Assembly: GCF_030541005.1 (NCBI RefSeq) | Contig: NZ_JASSVM010000012.1 | Location: 1-48,798 of the forward strand | Reading direction: 5' to 3' | DNA from: Marinobacter sp. SS5-14b | GTDB taxonomy: Bacteria > Pseudomonadota > Gammaproteobacteria > Pseudomonadales > Oleiphilaceae | Length of the DNA: 48,798 nt | Shown: positions 28,201 through 38,300 of the stretch, piece after piece | How the letters are laid out: each line of letters opens with the position of its first letter | Position numbering within the stretch: the stretch's first letter is position 1 | Position numbers and translations under genes: made by a program | Notes under the pieces: model-generated | Seen by the model: the letters and a program-made list of their open reading frames with translations, nothing else | Databases searched by the model: none | What the model was told of the DNA's origin: nothing

Positions 28201-30526
28201 CGAGGAAATGGTAAATCTCGCCGGATTGGCGGCCTTCACCGGGCTTGAGCTGACGCGGGATCTCGGCATTCTTGCCGTAGTGTTTGCCCCGCAACAGCTG
28301 GTCTTTTTTCCAGACGCTGCGGCGGGCACCGATCAGGCTGTTACCAGCTCGCAGGCGCAAGCCAAACCAAGGTGTAGCGGCGGGCTGGAACAGGGGCTGG
28401 CTGTCTTCATCGCCATCGGCCACTTTCAGGCGGTGAATGGTGGAGAGCCAGAGAGACAGAGCCCCTAACTCAACTGCGACCGGGTTCAAATCGACCCCAT
28501 AGACATTGTGAACAGCGATGTAGTGACGTACCCGGCGCAGTTCGTCTTCGTAGTTGCTGGGGTCGATGTTTTTACCCAGCTGTTTCTGCTTCAGCTCCAG
28601 ATAGTGATGAGCCAGCTGATCGATGGCTTCCACCAGGAAGGCGGCAGACCCCATGGCCGGCTCGCAGATTTTCAGGCTGAGGATGTCGTCAGCTTGCTCT
28701 GGGCCGAAGTCTTTCAGTCGCTCTTTCAGGGCTTCTTCTACCAGGGTTCGGGTAAGCACTTCCGGGGTGTAGTAAGAGGCGCTGTTTACCCGGTCTACGC
28801 CGTTCAGGTGCAGAATGAATTCGCCGGTGCGGTAGATTCGGGTTTTCTCGGTGCGGTGTTCCAGCACAATTTCCCCGGCTTTGAATTCGCTTTCCCGCGT
28901 GGCCGGAACGAACCAGGTAGGTACCTTGGCATCGATGGCGTTATCAAGCATGGGTTTGCCATTCTTCGCCTTCTGGTGCACCTGGATCAGGTCTTCTGTG
29001 GCGAAGAAGCCCTTATACGACAGCAGCCCTTCATAGACCGAGCCCAGCTGGACAATGCCCAGCTCAGCATAGTTAATGCGGCCGATGCGTTTGCTTTGCT
29101 GAGAGGTGCCGAGGCTGAGACAGCGCACGACCTTGTGCAGAATGCGGTTTGGTAGTTTCACCCGGCTTAGCAGTGGCGTTGCCTGAGGGTCAAACAGCGT
29201 GGCTGTCAGTGGCTGGATGGCAAAGACTTTGCCCGGGGTATATTTGGATCGGCGGCCACCGTTGCCGGTCAGCGACAGCTGCTCACCGGCAGGGGCACCA
29301 AACAGACTTTCCTGCCTCGGGGCCTGGCCAAAAAGGTTTTCATCGGTTTCCTCTTCCGTACCGTCCCGCTGCGGATCGAAGCCGTCGTAAATCAGCTGGA
29401 ACAGGCACTGCAGGTGTTCAGCAATGTAGGTGCCGTTCTCGGTGGTGGTGCCGGGTTCGTTGGCATCCACCAGGTCGCGCAGGGACTCCAGGCTGTAGCC
29501 CAGGCGGTACACATCGTCATTGATGGGCAGTATGCCCAGTTCCCCGCCACGGGCTTCGGCGTAAAAGCAGAAAAGCAGGCGGTACACATAAATCAATGCA
29601 TCATGGCGTAACTGCTCGGCGGTAATTTCCCGGCTGCCATTGGGTAGCGGTTCTTCCCGCTCACTGAGCTGGCGATAACCCAGGTTGTTCTGCCGGCGAG
29701 CTTCCACCCAACCATTGGCAATGGCCTCAATGGCATCGCGCACGGCACCCTGCAGTTTCTCGGATACTCCGTGGGTGCTTTTGAGGCTGCCTTCACGCAG
29801 GCGTTCATGCAGCACTTCGTCGCTTTCACCCTGAGGCACCAGTGCTTCGTCAGACAGCAGCGCAGCAATGGCCTCGAAAGTGGCTGCCTGGCGCCGGCCG
29901 TAGGCCTCGTCCAGGTCAGTCCAGAGGTAACGGCCCTGGGCAAAGGTGTGGGCATCGAACAGGTATATGCGACCACCTGCCAGCAGCATGACCCAGCGCG
30001 GAGCATCTTCCTGCTTGTGCAGCAGGGCAATGGCTTTTTCCCAGCTGCCCTGGAACGTGGGCAGGCCATCAACATACTGGGTTCTGGCAATAACATCCTG
30101 TTCCAGCGGTTCTTCATCACTGTCGCCGTCGGTCAGGCAGAACGGGGCTTCTGCAATCACCAACCAGGGCTGGTTGTGGCGGTTGAGGCGGTGCAGTACA
30201 GGAATTTGTTTCTGCTCGCTTTCCAGCACCAGGCCGAAGGGTTCGGGCTGGTAGCCAAGGGCCTCCAGCAGAGCCGGGTGCCAGCGATTGATGATGTCGT
30301 TCTCTGCCCGGACCCGCAGCAGGGGGTCGTCGTAATTGAGGGCTTCGGTTTTGGCTTTGAAGTAGGTTTCGCTCAGGCCTGCCAGTTTTCTCGGGGCAGA
30401 CTGGCTACCCTGCTCTTTCCAGCCTTTGACCTTGTCAGCAATGTCTTTGCTGAAGCCGTTTTTATCTGCCAGGTAATGGGCGGCGTAGTAGTCGCCTACG
30501 TTCTTGATCGCGGTATCCAACGACAT
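25286..30526 (-). CDS. Eco57I-like adenine-N6 DNA methyltransferase (1746 aa), DrmMI/PglX-like
   Basis: Motif I reads ICEPAMGSAAFLVEA near residue 620 (AdoMet binding) and motif IV FGNPPWLKV near 1012 (catalytic NPPW), as in large gamma-class N6-adenine methyltransferases such as DrmMI and PglX. The 600-residue N-terminal part may hold structural or degraded nuclease elements; the last 700 residues include the target-recognition region. Base composition changes inside the gene: one line at 28381 is 63% GC and one at 27001 is 32% by hand count, consistent with exchange of the recognition region. Overlaps both neighbours by one base (TAATG and TGATG). Likely marks self DNA for the array. Confidence 0.88.
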   Translation of the reverse strand: MSLDTAIKNVGDYYAAHYLADKNGFSKDIADKVKGWKEQGSQSAPRKLAGLSETYFKAKTEALNYDDPLLRVRAENDIINRWHPALLEALGYQPEPFGLVLESEQKQIPVLHRLNRHNQPWLVIAEAPFCLTDGDSDEEPLEQDVIARTQYVDGLPTFQGSWEKAIALLHKQEDAPRWVMLLAGGRIYLFDAHTFAQGRYLWTDLDEAYGRRQAATFEAIAALLSDEALVPQGESDEVLHERLREGSLKSTHGVSEKLQGAVRDAIEAIANGWVEARRQNNLGYRQLSEREEPLPNGSREITAEQLRHDALIYVYRLLFCFYAEARGGELGILPINDDVYRLGYSLESLRDLVDANEPGTTTENGTYIAEHLQCLFQLIYDGFDPQRDGTEEETDENLFGQAPRQESLFGAPAGEQLSLTGNGGRRSKYTPGKVFAIQPLTATLFDPQATPLLSRVKLPNRILHKVVRCLSLGTSQQSKRIGRINYAELGIVQLGSVYEGLLSYKGFFATEDLIQVHQKAKNGKPMLDNAIDAKVPTWFVPATRESEFKAGEIVLEHRTEKTRIYRTGEFILHLNGVDRVNSASYYTPEVLTRTLVEEALKERLKDFGPEQADDILSLKICEPAMGSAAFLVEAIDQLAHHYLELKQKQLGKNIDPSNYEDELRRVRHYIAVHNVYGVDLNPVAVELGALSLWLSTIHRLKVADGDEDSQPLFQPAATPWFGLRLRAGNSLIGARRSVWKKDQLLRGKHYGKNAEIPRQLKPGEGRQSGEIYHFLVWDEDMAPAASDKLMKEHWPDECDAIKTWRNKQVKTKLSVEEVTRLERLSERIDELWKDYSIDRERALADTACTSSVWPTPQNSLESLHNGPTLRRQEGIKASLEAESGAFQRLKLLMDSWCSFYFWPLDQSDNLPSREAWLAAAEVLLGIGTDDLATRAMLDIQLGEEIELEALFQASEQKLPDAEHLSELVPWFGVGRTATAEQNFHHWELIFTEVLGPKVQEDVAPNGFDLMFGNPPWLKVSWKDSPLLSEFEPLLGVRDAKSATYNRERSKLLLNERRLFTYRSAFEREEGSNVFLNDITLYPALSGIQTNLYKNFIERSWELLGGQGIAGLLHPEGVFDDATGGRFRDSYYKRLKAHFQLKNELILFDEVHHVLAFSINIYSGSEGEVDFIAIFNLFDPKTIMQSMKGTKELDPVPGIKNTEGGWETRGHPERILRITKKELLLFAELFEEPGTCWKEAGLPQVHSSHLLKVLEKFSLAPQRLGHLKGQYIALEMFHEANAQRDGIITRKENPSFHPSKADEWVISGPHLYAGTPFNKTPRTVCTANGHYDAIDLENIPSDYLPRAVYRPGDEKGDLSSFHSAIVEWPKPRKPSSNHNGRQPGFWPVADDEVIAFEALLGEPLKRYGVSTNRSGARTARQFGFFSRWEGDVGGAISWLKHQSPEDNAPEYLRRFGSIRLEQTLPNKAQLKYLPKPLTAYPRFMVRDMCQPANERTLMGALMPAGATALGSVRSLAMLERYDVILFSGFCSSIVADFFIKLKGRGHVKNSDLATLVLPVKPEIRDAVVARTLALQCLSNQFDDFYEGINLNSAEMDMLFSVFSGTCFDIKERPTLRNDMQRRLAQIEIDTLCALELNLTEAELIQIFKVQFPVMKVYEEVDEYDNQGQRLPNTARKDAGGKEVRAARVDHDGVSPLTVTWEIDNSNQTVTKTFYPPFAHVDRIEDYRTAYRVFSERLGLTDNNKEPA

Positions 30527-33495
30527 TACTTCACTCCCTCTACTACCAGTACCAGGCGGGTGGTGGCTTCATCAGTGGCGCGGTAGTGGGTTTGTTCCCA
30601 GTTTTCGCGCCGGTCTTCCAGGTACTTTTCCATTTCTTCGCGCTTCTGGCGTAACTGTGTGGCGCGACGCCCTTCGGGCGGCAGGTTGGCCAGCTGGGCA
30701 TCAATGCGCTCGGCCCAGCGTTCAAACCAGTGTTTGAGGCGGGCGTTCTCTTCATCCAGCCTTGGGCGGATCTGGGCTCTGCGCTGGTCTTTTAGCTTCT
30801 TGAGGTGGGTAACGCTCTGGTCCACCGCCGATCCCAGGAAGCTTTTCAGAAGGTGGTCTGGCAGGGTGCCGGTTTTACCGGTATTCGCCAGCTGTTCGAA
30901 ATTGACTTCATCCAACGCCTCTTTGAGTGGCCGGATCTGGAACTGGCCACCCTTGCGGAATGAAACCGCATGGGGATCAACAATCAGTGGTGTGCCGGCG
31001 CGGGAACTGACCTGCCCTATGAAGCAGAACAGCAATTCGCCCGGTTCCAAAAATGGGGACGCAATCAACGGTGCTTCGCCGCGCTTCTGCAGCATCATCA
31101 GTTTTTCCGCCAGCCACTGCATAACGGGGTGCTGCTCGGTAAGCAGCAGTTCTTTGGACCACTGGCCTTTCTGGGCAAGGGCTGCCTTGATGGCCAGGTC
31201 TACCCGCTCGGGTTTATCCGTAAAGAACAGCTGCTGGTCATCTGGCCAGGCTTCTTCCGGCATGGCCGAGGCACCGTAGACCATTTCTGAATCTACCCAT
31301 GGGGCACCCAAACGCTTGGCCAGCTCCTTTGGTGGTGTGAAGATGATCTGTTGCCCGGTGTGTTCCAGAGGGTGCCAGTCCGGGCCACCGATCTGTTCTT
31401 TCAGTACACGGTAGCCCTGTTCGAAGAATTGCCCGTTGTCGAGGAGCCGGATGCGGGAATTATCGGTGTTTGCGGCCGCCTCTTCGACTTCATCCTCGTC
31501 GGGTTCACCACCACCCAGCATACGGCTCAGGAAGTCGGCGTAATCCTGATGGGCCAGCTCGTTGGCGGCTTTCAGGGTGGATTCGAGATCACCGGTTTCT
31601 GCTTCGCCGGTTTCGCGATCCAGCAGATCGGTATCCCCTTTCACCAGGCTGTCGCCGAAGGTTTCTTCTTCCTTCCGGGCATCGTATAGCTTCAATACGC
31701 TTTCGCCGGTACGGGTCGAACGGTTGATTTCCTCGACCTTGGAGACCAGGCGCGAGAACAGCTCACTGTCCCCTTCCAGCAACCCGGATTCGGTCTCGAC
31801 CATCAGGTAGCGAATGATGGGCGGATACTTCTGACCAAAACGGTCGATGCGCCCGTTTCGCTGGATCAGCGTGATGATGGACCAGGGCAAATCGTAATGG
31901 ATGATGTTGTGGCACTGGTGGTGCAGGTTCACACCTTCGGATGCCACATCTGTGGCCAACATCAACCGAACCGGGCTGTTGCCCGTACCGAAGGCTTCAA
32001 CAGCGGCAGCCAGTGCGTTGTCTGACATGCCGCCGTGAATCGCGGCAATCGTTTGCTCTGGCTGTTTTTCCTGCCTGGGGCTGAAGCTTTGCCCGAAGTG
32101 CTTTGCCAAGGCTGGAGCAAGGTATTCCTGGGTTATACGGCTTTCGGTAAAGATCAGCAGTCGCGGGCTTTTGGAACTGCCATCCCACCCCATGGCGGCC
32201 AACTGTTCGACCAGGAGCTTGAAACGGGCGGACTGCTGGACATTCAAATATTCCAGGCGGCGCAACAGCTCTTCAAGCTCCTCAATTTCGCGGCTGTCCG
32301 GATCGGACTTTTGCAGATAAGCCAATCGTTTCTCAGCCGTGGAGCGACAGGCTTCGGGGCTGGAGAGGAAGCTTTTGTACATCCCCCAACTTACAATGGC
32401 CTGGGCATCAATCTGCTTATCCAGTACCAGTTGGCGGATATGTGCCAGCTGTTGGTATACATCCTCCTCAGCTTCACTTGCCTGAACCGTGGTTTGGGGC
32501 AAGGGAATAACCTCCCGCTCGGAGAAGTTACTGCCGGCCTCTTCCTTCACATCTTCCTTAAACCGCATCAGGAAGAAGGGAGCGATATCCTCCGCTTCGT
32601 ATTCCTGTAGCTTCGGGTCTGGCACCGCTGACGGGTCCAGCAGGCTGATCAGGCGCCCGAAGGTTTCGCGTTTACCGTTATGGGGGGTGGCTGTGGTGAG
32701 AATCATGCTGTTGGTGCGCCGCGACAAACGCCGTGCCAGGCGGTAGCTCAAATGGCGCTCGGGATTGGTGCCGCCGGATACGTTATGGGCTTCGTCGATG
32801 ACCACCACATCCCAGCGGGTGTTTTCGAGAAAGTGCGCGTACCGGCCGATGTCTTTGAGGGTATCTATAGAAATAATGATTCGGTGATACACCTCAAACG
32901 GGTTCTTGGACGCGGGGATCTTCAGCTGCAATTTAGAGAGGGTATCGGAATCCATCCGCACCAGCGGGAGCGCGAAGCGGTTCCAAAGTTCCGCCTGGAA
33001 CTGGGTTAGCATGGATTTCTTCGCAAGCACCAGAATGCGCTGCCCTTGCCCACGGCGAATCAGTTCGCTCAGGATCATGCCGACTTCAATGGTTTTACCC
33101 AGGCCCACCTGATCCGCCAGCAACAAACGTGGTCGCATTTGCTGGAGCGCCCGGTAAACGGCCTCTTTCTGGTAATCCATGGGCGTGAACGCACCCATGT
33201 CTTCAAAGTGTGGCTCTGGGTCTGTCAGCGGCATTTGCCTCAACTGGGCTTCCAGGAACAAGCGCGCGGTGGAATAGCCTTTGGTTTCATCCCGCACCAG
33301 CTCGGTTTTGCGCGGGTCGACTTCCTTCAGCCGATCCAACTGGGTGAGGAACGCAGCCTCGTGGCCACGGTTTAGGTCGTCTACGCCAGTGCAGAATACG
33401 ATCTGGTGCTGGTTACTGCCGGCTGCGTCTACTCGGGTAACGAGCCACTCTGCGTCTCGGCATTCTACGCGCATGCCTGGGGTGAAAACTGTCAA
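30526..33495 (-). CDS. SNF2-family helicase, DrmD-like (989 aa)
   Basis: N-terminal PGMRVECRDAEWLVTRVD resembles the start of DrmD and related HepA-like proteins. Motif I LADQVGLGKTIEVGM near residue 130, motif II VIDEAHNVSGG near 233, motif III LTTATPHNG near 265, motif V LATDVASEGVNLHHQ near 520, motif VI QRNGRIDRFGQ near 548: all intact. The C-terminal 400 residues include an acidic linker and coiled-coil regions (KLKDQRRAQIRPRLDEENAR). A TTG start at 33495 is chosen because AAGGA stands seven bases before it. Its TAA overlaps the methyltransferase ATG by one base; the DrmD-DrmMI order is that of class 1 DISARM. Confidence 0.85.
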   Translation of the reverse strand: MTVFTPGMRVECRDAEWLVTRVDAAGSNQHQIVFCTGVDDLNRGHEAAFLTQLDRLKEVDPRKTELVRDETKGYSTARLFLEAQLRQMPLTDPEPHFEDMGAFTPMDYQKEAVYRALQQMRPRLLLADQVGLGKTIEVGMILSELIRRGQGQRILVLAKKSMLTQFQAELWNRFALPLVRMDSDTLSKLQLKIPASKNPFEVYHRIIISIDTLKDIGRYAHFLENTRWDVVVIDEAHNVSGGTNPERHLSYRLARRLSRRTNSMILTTATPHNGKRETFGRLISLLDPSAVPDPKLQEYEAEDIAPFFLMRFKEDVKEEAGSNFSEREVIPLPQTTVQASEAEEDVYQQLAHIRQLVLDKQIDAQAIVSWGMYKSFLSSPEACRSTAEKRLAYLQKSDPDSREIEELEELLRRLEYLNVQQSARFKLLVEQLAAMGWDGSSKSPRLLIFTESRITQEYLAPALAKHFGQSFSPRQEKQPEQTIAAIHGGMSDNALAAAVEAFGTGNSPVRLMLATDVASEGVNLHHQCHNIIHYDLPWSIITLIQRNGRIDRFGQKYPPIIRYLMVETESGLLEGDSELFSRLVSKVEEINRSTRTGESVLKLYDARKEEETFGDSLVKGDTDLLDRETGEAETGDLESTLKAANELAHQDYADFLSRMLGGGEPDEDEVEEAAANTDNSRIRLLDNGQFFEQGYRVLKEQIGGPDWHPLEHTGQQIIFTPPKELAKRLGAPWVDSEMVYGASAMPEEAWPDDQQLFFTDKPERVDLAIKAALAQKGQWSKELLLTEQHPVMQWLAEKLMMLQKRGEAPLIASPFLEPGELLFCFIGQVSSRAGTPLIVDPHAVSFRKGGQFQIRPLKEALDEVNFEQLANTGKTGTLPDHLLKSFLGSAVDQSVTHLKKLKDQRRAQIRPRLDEENARLKHWFERWAERIDAQLANLPPEGRRATQLRQKREEMEKYLEDRRENWEQTHYRATDEATTRLVLVVEGVK

Positions 33496-33598
33496 GGTCA
33501 GATCCTTTACCTGGAGTCGTAACTTTATGAGTTATGGGACATCTTCCGTTTTTTTGGGCTTGGGGCCAAGCTTCGTATGCTAAAGATATCCTGCTAAT

Positions 33599-33615
33599 GC
33601 GACATATTTAGGCGC
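33599..33615. promoter_or_regulatory. Weak candidate WYL operator in the array
   Basis: GCGACA-TATTT-AGGCGC: the left half matches the 41178-41194 palindrome exactly, the right half at four of six positions. It lies in the 150-base gap between the Hsp70-like gene and the DrmD-like gene, the largest gap inside the array, so it could mark an internal promoter. On its own it would be ignored. Confidence 0.25.
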
Positions 33616-33646
33616 ATTGGTGCCAATAATGAAGAACTCCGCGAGC

Positions 33647-35296
33647 CTAAGTGCTAACCGCTGGTACAAATGTAGCTTTTCCCACACTGCCAAAACTCAG
33701 ACCGTAGGCTACGGAGAGCCGATCCCAGTCCTGCCGGGCCAAGCCGGGAGCCTTGATGTTCGATGGTAAAACGAGTGGCTTGGGGTTCAAGCGCAGATAG
33801 CCAAGGCTAGGATGATGGCGAAGGCCCTCTTTGATTCGCTCGTAGAACTTGTTACGAGAACCGCCACCCGAAAGCAGAAACGGCGTGTCTTTCAGGGCCT
33901 CTACATGCCATCCGCCGGTCTGCCTGCCTTTCTCCAAGGTGCCGTCCTGAACCTGCGCCCTCAGGCGTTGATCGAATTCCGCGTCCGGGTTGTGAAGCCC
34001 AAGTGGGCCTTTGGGAGAGGACTTAACGGTAACACCGTTAAAATACTTACTGAACTTATCCGGTACCGGGCGGGTTGCGTCTATCTGTTTCAGCTCTGCA
34101 TCAATGGCATCCACCAGCTTATCTGGCGCGTGCTCCACTTCAGTGAATACCTGCTGCCACCACTCCAATCTGTGTATGTGGAGACTGGTTACACCCAAAG
34201 GCTCTACCGATTTCTCGTAGAACAAGAATTCCTCGCTGTGTTTATCCGGCCGGACTTTAAACATGGCACAATCTACGGTGCCGGCGCCGACGTCTGCCAG
34301 AATGAACAGGTTTTGAGCGTTGCGGTCAAAGGCATCGGAGCGAACATAGCCGTATATCTGGGCGGCAATTTCCGGAACGGTACCGACCTCTACATCCTCT
34401 GTCTGTGCTGGATCTGCTTCCCCATTAAGCAGCTGTTCCGCACGCTCCATGGCATCACCAATGAGCCCGTCATCAATTGGAGCTTCTGATGTCGCGGCGA
34501 TCCAGCCAGCCCACCCCAGTAATTCCATCACATCTGAAAGCCGGCCAGACTCAGCTGCAGGCACTCCCAAATTCAAAGACCACAAAAGATTCGAACTACC
34601 GTAGGTTTTACCATGAGCTGTCTGAAACCACGCGCTGATCTGGCGTAGCGAAAGGGCTATGAATGCAACCAGCCGCTGTCGGGCCTGGTTATTTGTGGGA
34701 TCTTCCATTAAATCCAACTTGAGATTCTGGTTGTCGGGCTGTGACACACCCTCCAACGTATAGACGCCACTGGTTTGATAAAGCCGAGTGGGCAACAGAT
34801 ACTGATCAATTCCCACGGCATCCCGGAACGGAACAGCGTAGTGCACGCGACGGTTTCGATCACCAACGACGGCCTTGAGGGATGAGGTTCCCAAATCAAA
34901 GCCCAGAAATAACTCCTCTTCCGGTGCCGCTGCATTCATGACTCCGAGCATTCCGCTCAGATTCTCGGTACTCTCCACAAGTAGGCAATGACTTGAGCGG
35001 TTATCATTGGCACTGAAAGTCGCGGCTGCATCCGGGGCGATATCTACCTCGTAGGTGGCAGGCTTCGCGGGCTGCGGGGGAGCTTTTGGCGCGCGGCTAT
35101 CTAGACCTTCCTCGGATATCCGTTGCCTGCGAACAACGGGTTTTGAATCCTTGCTCCATTCCTGCTTAACCTCAACGGGGCGTTTGTGATCACGCACCTT
35201 GGAAGGACGCCTTTTTTTGTTTCTTTTTTTATGCGAGACCGGCAGTTTCTTTCCTGCTTTTTCGTAGGCCTTCGCCATTGCGTCTTTCATGCTCAT
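33647..35296 (-). CDS. Hsp70/actin-fold ATPase-like protein (549 aa)
   Basis: After a 110-residue basic, probably disordered N-terminus (KKRNKKRRPSKVRDHKR), the nucleotide-binding motifs of the Hsp70/actin superfamily appear: phosphate-1 FLGFDLGTSSLKAVVGD near residue 130, phosphate-2 LADVGAGTVDCAMF near 338 and the adenosine loop FLLSGGGSRNKFYERI near 475. The C-terminus ends soon after, so there is no substrate-binding domain as in DnaK. It sits nine bases after the RapA-like helicase gene, with an AAGGATG site. An ATP-dependent clamp, sensor or filament-forming partner of the helicase is plausible. Not found in canonical DISARM as I know it. Confidence 0.8.
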   Translation of the reverse strand: MSMKDAMAKAYEKAGKKLPVSHKKRNKKRRPSKVRDHKRPVEVKQEWSKDSKPVVRRQRISEEGLDSRAPKAPPQPAKPATYEVDIAPDAAATFSANDNRSSHCLLVESTENLSGMLGVMNAAAPEEELFLGFDLGTSSLKAVVGDRNRRVHYAVPFRDAVGIDQYLLPTRLYQTSGVYTLEGVSQPDNQNLKLDLMEDPTNNQARQRLVAFIALSLRQISAWFQTAHGKTYGSSNLLWSLNLGVPAAESGRLSDVMELLGWAGWIAATSEAPIDDGLIGDAMERAEQLLNGEADPAQTEDVEVGTVPEIAAQIYGYVRSDAFDRNAQNLFILADVGAGTVDCAMFKVRPDKHSEEFLFYEKSVEPLGVTSLHIHRLEWWQQVFTEVEHAPDKLVDAIDAELKQIDATRPVPDKFSKYFNGVTVKSSPKGPLGLHNPDAEFDQRLRAQVQDGTLEKGRQTGGWHVEALKDTPFLLSGGGSRNKFYERIKEGLRHHPSLGYLRLNPKPLVLPSNIKAPGLARQDWDRLSVAYGLSFGSVGKATFVPAVST

Positions 35297-35305
35297 AACA
35301 CATCC

Positions 35306-38300
35306 TTATGCGGAGACTTTGACTACTCCGGCTGCAATGGATTTTTTACCCACGGTTAGCTTCTCCCGAAGCTGAATTTCTTTGATGCGGTCAGTCAGGC
35401 GGGTCTTGAGTTTCGCCTTCTTGCCTTCCTCCGGACGAATCATTTTCATTTTTTTAGGATCTCCACTTTGGCGGTAGTCGTTTATCCGCTCCTGGCTTCT
35501 GGCTGTTTTTGTTTTTAGTTCTTTTTCCAGGCTCGCTACCATCATCCTGACCCTGTCTGTGTTGGCCCGAATCATCTGCTGCCGGTATTCGCTGAAGCTG
35601 TGCTCAAGCCCCACTCTCGCAACGTCAAAGAGTTCAGCCACCTCTTCTGTATCTATTTCATTCTTCACAGAGCGCCAGTCGTCACCTTTGAGTGCGGAGG
35701 TATTGACCAGAAGTTCTGCACTCTCCTCATCCAGGGTTTCGCCATCCAGCCCTTTAACTACATAGGCCAGTTTTTCAGTGTCAATTGCACCGCCCACTGA
35801 CCAGCGAGCAACGGTATAAACATAAATACCCGGCTCTACGCCTGGCACAGCCAGAGACGGAATTGAAATAGCATGTGCGGGATATTCAGATGCAGCATCC
35901 CCTTCATGCTCAATCGTCTTCGTAACGAAACGAATCAGCGGATGATCTTGGGTAACACGCTCAACAGAGCTAATCGGCCGCGCCTGCTGGTTGTCGAAGA
36001 ACAACTCCGGCGGGCTATGCTCCAGAAGCCGCGTTTTACCCTGAAGGTGATGGTTTTTGAGGAAGACACCAAACTCTGCGCGGGCCTGGGTGGAAAGTTC
36101 ACACCTGTACCAGTCTGGATTGTTTTCTGACTGGATCAGGAAAGACCCGGGGTATCGCTCATTCAGGAAATCACGGGTATAGATGTAGAGATCTTCTCCC
36201 GAGATATAACGCCCAAGCTCTCTGGCAGCGCGAACCTTTTTTTGGATAAAGTCGCCATGGGCTATCAGCTGATCAGCTTCCCGTTCCAGGCGTTCCTGGT
36301 CCTGCCGATTTTTTTCTAATGCAACAGCCGTTTGCTCAATCCTTTCGGCTTCTTGCTCCGGCGTAAGCTTGTGGCCCAACAACTCTTTGGTTAGCGCCTG
36401 CACCTGGTCTCCAAGGATAGTTTCCATACTTCCCATAGCATTTCGGAAAATATCGAGCCGATCCAATAACCGGTCATACACACGCTGATCTATAGTGTCC
36501 TCATAGATCATGTTCCATATATGTATACGATCCTCTTCCTGGCCAATCCGGTCGATACGGCCGATTCGCTGCTCGATCCGCATCGGGTTCCAGGGAAGGT
36601 CGTAGTTGATCAGAACACTTGAGAACTGAAGGTCAACACCCTCGGCCGCAACCTCAGATGACAATAGGATGTTGTATTGCGCGTCTCCACGGAACTGGCG
36701 TATCACTTCGTTCTTGTCCATGCCGCCATGAAGCACCAGCGAGCCAATACCTTCCTCAGATAATCTTTCGTGAAGGTATCTCAAAGTGCCTTTGTAGAAT
36801 GCAAACAATATAATTTTCTTGCCCGGGTACTGCGCCCAGTAGTCTTTCAAGGCACTGATTAGTTGATTGTATTTGGTATCCGAGGCTTTGAGTGATTCAT
36901 AACTACCAATACTCTTTCCTACCAAGGCAAGGGTTTTAACAAGCTCTCCCATTGAGGCCGGCGGCTCGTTACTACCTTCTGTTTCTCCATCAAGTTCGTA
37001 TAGCAGCTCGTCAAGATCGTCCCCGAACATGCTATCGAAGTTGGCCTGCCAACCTCGACAAGCTGCTGCCATACAGCTTGTCATCTGCCTCTGAGGAGTA
37101 GTCAGTATAAAGCCCGTAGACAGCTGATTGTCTGCACAGTATTCCCGAACAACCTCGGTTACCTGTTGGTAGAAATCACGCTCCACCGAGCTCATTGGTG
37201 CCACAACGGCGCGAGGCATTCTGATAACTCGGTTTTCGTTAACTTCTCGCTTAAGTGTTCGGGTAATGACTTTACCGAGCGGATTGATTCTGTCGAGCTG
37301 GTCTGCCAACTCTGAACGGGACCTGGGATCTTTAAGCTGATCGGCCGTCGGAGGATTTTCTATGAGGTGCTCAAGTTGAAGGCTCTCACCGAACATAGAG
37401 CGCCATTGCGCTTGGTTCAGCGCCTCCTCAAAGTCCTCTGTTGTTGCTACCCCCGTAAGGACTTTCTCACGAAGGTCCTTGAGCGGTGCATTGGCGTACA
37501 GGGTATCCTCGAAGGAATGCTCATAAGGGAATGAGTCTTCATCAAGCAGCTTCAACAGGTTGAACAGGTCTTTATTTCTGAGCTGAATCGGTGTGGCTGA
37601 GAGAAGTACAAGGTTAGACGCGACGGGCCGCAAAAGCTGGCCGAGTTTGTTTGTCTGGGAAGATTCGTTACGAAGGTAGTGCGCTTCATCGATTATGACT
37701 AAATCAAGAAGCGGGTCATCTCCGTCCAGACCGTCAAGGTAGCGCCCAAGTTTTGCAGCACCGTTCTTGGAGTTACCTTGCGCAAACCCGCGAGGGGGTC
37801 TTAGCCCTTGCATGCTAGCAACCAACGCAAAATCCTGGTGGGGTCGGGCCTTGACTGACTCGAGTTTTGTCAGCAATTCGCCTGCATCTACACATTGGGC
37901 CATTACACCAAAGCGGTTCGCCAACTCTTCTACCCATTTCTCCCTGAGCATGGCAGGACAAACCACGAGTAACCGCCGAGCATCCTCTCGCGCCCTTAAT
38001 TCAGTCCAGATCAGGCCGGCTTCGATCGTTTTACCGAGACCAACTTCGTCGGCAATCAACAGGCCGTTGCTGGGTGAGTCAAGAAACTGGAGTACTGGTT
38101 TGAACTGATAGGGGAAAAACTGAGTGTTAGTTGTATTAAGGCTATATATCAGGTTGGCGAGCTTTCCACTTAGCCTGCGGTAGGTAATCTCTTTTCGAAG
38201 GTGGCGCACTCCCCCGAACAAACCTCGTTGAAAACGCTCGTATTCACCAATGGGCCTATCATCAACTGGCTCAAGGTTCGAGAACAGAACTGGTTCCGAG

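Noticed and set aside
25286..30526. BREX assignment from the PglX-like methyltransferase
   Set aside because: No BrxC ATPase, PglZ phosphatase, BrxA, BrxB or BrxL is present.
33550..33590. Hairpin GCTTGGCCCCAAGC as a terminator between the Hsp70-like and DrmD-like genes
   Set aside because: On the transcribed minus strand it is followed by A residues, not T, and the loop would be too small.
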